Of a DNA stretch of 6,691 nucleotides, positions 5,220 to 6,691 are shown piece after piece. The notes below the pieces were generated by a model. That model had not been told where the DNA came from, made no database searches, and was given only the letters and a program-made list of their open reading frames with translations. The position numbers and the translations under genes are program-made. Source of the stretch: JBJXGF01 sp046153015. GTDB lineage: Bacteria; Actinomycetota; Acidimicrobiia; Acidimicrobiales; CAIXPF01. Where the stretch lies: assembly GCA_046153015.1 (NCBI GenBank), contig JBJXGF010000327.1, forward strand, positions 1-6,691. Direction: 5' to 3'. Positions within the stretch are counted from its first letter, which is position 1. Each line of letters starts with the position of its first letter.

Positions 5220-5942
5220 CTACCGGAGCACGGCCTCGGCGGGGTCGAAGTCGACCGGCCAGCGGGTGGTCTGGTCGTAGACCACCCCGTCGAAACGGAC
5301 GCCGCTCAGCTTCGCCCCTTCGAGGCGGGCGCCCACGAGCTGCACGCCGATGAGGCGCGAGCCGCTCAGGTCGGCCCCCATGAGGTTCGCCTCCCGGAGA
5401 TCGACCCGCGACAGCGCCATGTCGGACAGGTCGACGTTGGCGAGCACAGCCCGGCGCAGCACGGCCAGGTCGAGCTTGGCCTTGCTCAGATCGGCCGAGT
5501 TGAGGTTGGCGTCGACCAGCACGGCGCCGATGAGGTTGGCGCCGTCGAGCTTCGCCCCGGTCAGGTCCGCGCCGGTGAGGTTGGTCTCGATCATCGTCGC
5601 CGAGCTGAGCTTGGCCTGCGCGAAGTCGGCGCCCTCGGCGCTGACCCGCAGCAGGTTGGCCTTCGACAGATCGGCGCTGGTGAAGTCGGCCCGGGTGAGC
5701 GTGGCGTGGTCGAGGCGGGCCCCGCGCAGATTGGCGCCGGTGAAATCGGCCTCGGTGAGGTCCTTGCGCTCCAGCTCACGCACCCCGGACAAATCCCGGC
5801 CGACGAACTCGAGCGGGCGCTTCTGCTCCTGCGCCAGCTTCACCTCGGCCTCGAAGTCCACCGGGTTGCTCCGCGCCCTGGCGATCAGCACCACGGCGGC
5901 GATGCCCAGCGCGACGTAGATCCAAGGCCTCACGCGGCTCAT
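5220..5942 (-). CDS. Membrane-anchored pentapeptide-repeat protein
   Basis: This 240-aa protein has one predicted transmembrane helix near the N terminus (about 6-22, PWIYVALGIAAVVLIA), a short linker with a charged stretch (25-47), and then an almost unbroken array of pentapeptide repeats (about 48-222) of the A(D/N)LXX type, roughly 34 repeats. Such arrays fold into a right-handed four-sided beta helix of about nine coils. A short C-terminal cap follows (YDQTTRWPVDFDPAEAV). Some soluble members mimic DNA and protect gyrase, but most have no known role, and the membrane anchor argues against a gyrase job here. Its orientation is unclear because basic residues flank both sides of the helix. 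The longer open frame to 6257 is rejected because it runs through the divergent gene. A GTG three codons in (5933) is a rival start that fits a leaderless transcript. Confidence 0.93.
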   Translation of the reverse strand: MSRVRPWIYVALGIAAVVLIARARSNPVDFEAEVKLAQEQKRPLEFVGRDLSGVRELERKDLTEADFTGANLRGARLDHATLTRADFTSADLSKANLLRVSAEGADFAQAKLSSATMIETNLTGADLTGAKLDGANLIGAVLVDANLNSADLSKAKLDLAVLRRAVLANVDLSDMALSRVDLREANLMGADLSGSRLIGVQLVGARLEGAKLSGVRFDGVVYDQTTRWPVDFDPAEAVLR

Positions 5943-5950
5943 TGTACGAT
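5941..5950. promoter_or_regulatory. Candidate bidirectional -10 box with leaderless starts
   Basis: ATTGTACGAT fits ANNNTANNNT and lies in the 16-bp gap between two divergent start codons. The minus-strand -10 is TACAAT (5946-5941) and the plus-strand -10 is TACGAT (5945-5950), sharing the TA at 5945-5946. The minus-strand start would fall at G5933, the first base of an in-frame GTG, and the plus-strand start would fall between G5956 (GTG) and A5959 (ATG). Both mRNAs would then lack a leader. Neither gene has a Shine-Dalgarno in the gap, which agrees with this reading. No -35 is evident. Confidence 0.45.
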
Positions 5951-5958
5951 TGCCGGTG

Positions 5959-6291
5959 ATGACCACCCGTGTTCTGCGCCTGGCGGTGAGCTGGGTCCTC
6001 GCGCTCGTGCTCGCCGCGCCCGTGCTGCTCGCCGGCGCACCGGCCGGCGCCCAAGGCGCCGGCGCCGGGGATTCCTCCACCACGCTGCCCGACCGGCCCC
6101 GCAGCATCCCCCGGCCCAACTCCGGCCAGGCGCCCGAGGCGGCCGGCGACCGCGGCGGCTGGCTGCAGGTCTCGCTGTTCTGGCTGATGTGCGCCGCGCT
6201 GGTGCTGCTCGCGCTGTTGGCCTGGCGGGACTCGGTGCGCAAACGCGCCCGGCGCACCGCGCCCGCTCAGACCGCGAACCAATCCCGGTAA
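5959..6291 (+). CDS. Small membrane protein: signal peptide, Pro-rich linker, one TM helix
   Basis: I do not recognise a family for this 110-aa protein, but its layout is clear. Residues 1-31 look like an export signal: basic start (MTTRVLR), long hydrophobic core (8-25), and an Ala-x-Ala-like site around GAPAGAQ. Residues 32-67 are a Ser/Pro/Gly-rich, probably disordered stretch outside the membrane. Residues about 69-89 form a transmembrane helix (WLQVSLFWLMCAALVLLALLA), followed by a basic cytoplasmic tail (90-110, RDSVRKRARR) that sets outside-to-inside topology. G/C third positions support coding on this strand. The start is ATG 5959 or GTG 5956. It diverges from the pentapeptide-repeat gene, which also encodes a membrane protein, and the two probably share a promoter region, so a joint role at the envelope is possible but unproven. 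Its last 25 bp overlap the opposing downstream gene. Confidence 0.8.
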   Translation: MTTRVLRLAVSWVLALVLAAPVLLAGAPAGAQGAGAGDSSTTLPDRPRSIPRPNSGQAPEAAGDRGGWLQVSLFWLMCAALVLLALLAWRDSVRKRARRTAPAQTANQSR

Positions 6292-6691
6292 CGGCCGGTG
6301 AACAGCGCCGGCAGGCCCCCGGTGTGGAGGAACACCACCGGCTGGTCGGCCGGCACGCGCCCGTCGCGGCGCCGGGCGATCAGCGCGGCCAGCGCCCGCC
6401 CGGTGTAGACCGGGTCGAGCACCAAGCCCTCGGTGCGGGCGGCCAGCTCCAGCGCCTCGCGCACCTCGGCGGCGGGCGCCCCGTACGGTTCGGGCAGGCT
6501 GGGGTCGAGCTGCACCTCGCCGCTCGGCGCCGGGCGGCCGGTCAGCGCGGCGGCCGCCTCGGCCAGGGCCGCCACCTGCTCGGCGAGGCCAGCCCCGAAG
6601 CCGACGTCGACGCCGAGCACCCGGCGGTGGTCGCCGAAGCCGGCGGCCAGCCCGGCGTGGGTGCCGCCGGAGCCGTCGGCCACCACCACCA
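6267..6691 (-). CDS. D-cysteine desulfhydrase / ACC deaminase family PLP enzyme (C-terminal part)
   Basis: About 140 C-terminal residues are visible; the gene begins beyond the right edge. The segment matches the ACC deaminase/D-cysteine desulfhydrase branch of fold-type II (tryptophan synthase beta-like) PLP enzymes. It shows the phosphate-binding Gly loop DGSGGTHAGL (5-14), YGAP (69-72), EGLVLDPVYTGRAL (87-100) and VFLHTGGLPALF (119-130). D-cysteine desulfhydrases release sulfide, pyruvate and ammonia, while ACC deaminases open the cyclopropane ring to 2-oxobutanoate. The residues that separate these roles, and the PLP lysine, lie outside the window. LHTGGLPALF is common to the wider family and does not decide. 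The GTG at 6689 is an internal valine and not a start. The 3' end overlaps the convergent membrane-protein gene by 25 bp. Confidence 0.92.
   Translation of the reverse strand, partial: VVVADGSGGTHAGLAAGFGDHRRVLGVDVGFGAGLAEQVAALAEAAAALTGRPAPSGEVQLDPSLPEPYGAPAAEVREALELAARTEGLVLDPVYTGRALAALIARRRDGRVPADQPVVFLHTGGLPALFTGRYRDWFAV

Noticed and set aside
5230..5800. Tandem DNA repeat of about 15 bp
   Set aside because: The period follows from the protein pentapeptide repeats and the DNA units diverge, so this is not a separate minisatellite.
5350..5919. Plus-strand Ser/Arg-rich open frame with a repeating look
   Set aside because: The repetition is the antisense image of the pentapeptide repeats at a 15-bp period, with no sign of its own coding signal.
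5943..6257. N-terminal extension of the pentapeptide-repeat protein
   Set aside because: It lies opposite the small membrane protein, whose signal peptide, transmembrane helix and basic tail are coherent. The pentapeptide protein already has a sensible membrane start at 5942.

Overview
The window is very GC-rich, and its coding frames end nearly every codon in G or C. That composition, the thiolase-like/DUF35 pair, and the -10-like TANNNT boxes lying almost on top of start codons suggest a high-GC actinobacterium. An acidimicrobial relative is possible, but this placement rests on impression and not on any search. The window looks like ordinary chromosome: there is no tRNA, rRNA, CRISPR array, transposase, phage gene or obvious foreign island.

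Layout, left to right. Positions 1-135 hold an intergenic repeat with two near-identical 47-bp copies and a strong GC hairpin. Next come two minus-strand genes that read as one transcript from a start at 1729: a thiolase-superfamily protein with a degenerate active site, then a zinc-ribbon/OB-fold DUF35 protein joined to it by a TGATG overlap. A plus-strand gene of unknown function (1799-2293) diverges from them. It converges on a minus-strand YceH/DUF480 gene (2385-3080), and a second copy of the hairpin repeat lies in the gap. An alpha/beta hydrolase (3142-3996) and a MalY/PatB-type PLP C-S lyase (4011-5189) follow on the plus strand as a probable two-gene unit. A membrane-anchored pentapeptide-repeat protein (5220-5942, minus) and a small signal-peptide/single-helix membrane protein (5959-6291, plus) start back to back only 16 bp apart. 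The window ends inside a minus-strand gene of the D-cysteine desulfhydrase/ACC deaminase family (from 6267 past the right edge). Its 3' end overlaps the membrane-protein gene by 25 bp.

How the genes work together. The thiolase-like and DUF35 proteins probably form one CoA-ester-processing enzyme, and the closest known precedent is the Ltp2-DUF35 aldolase of steroid side-chain degradation. The hydrolase and C-S lyase are probably co-transcribed, but no shared pathway is evident. Two unrelated PLP folds that can act on sulfur amino acids lie about 1.1 kb apart, on opposite strands and not in one operon.

The least ordinary features are regulatory and structural. Two divergent gene pairs each carry an ANNNTANNNT box in which two opposed -10 elements share a central TA, and the geometry implies leaderless or near-leaderless mRNAs. 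A dispersed hairpin-plus-module repeat lies at gene 3' ends, and one copy supplies the stop codon of the DUF35 gene. I did not find evidence of a new multi-gene system.
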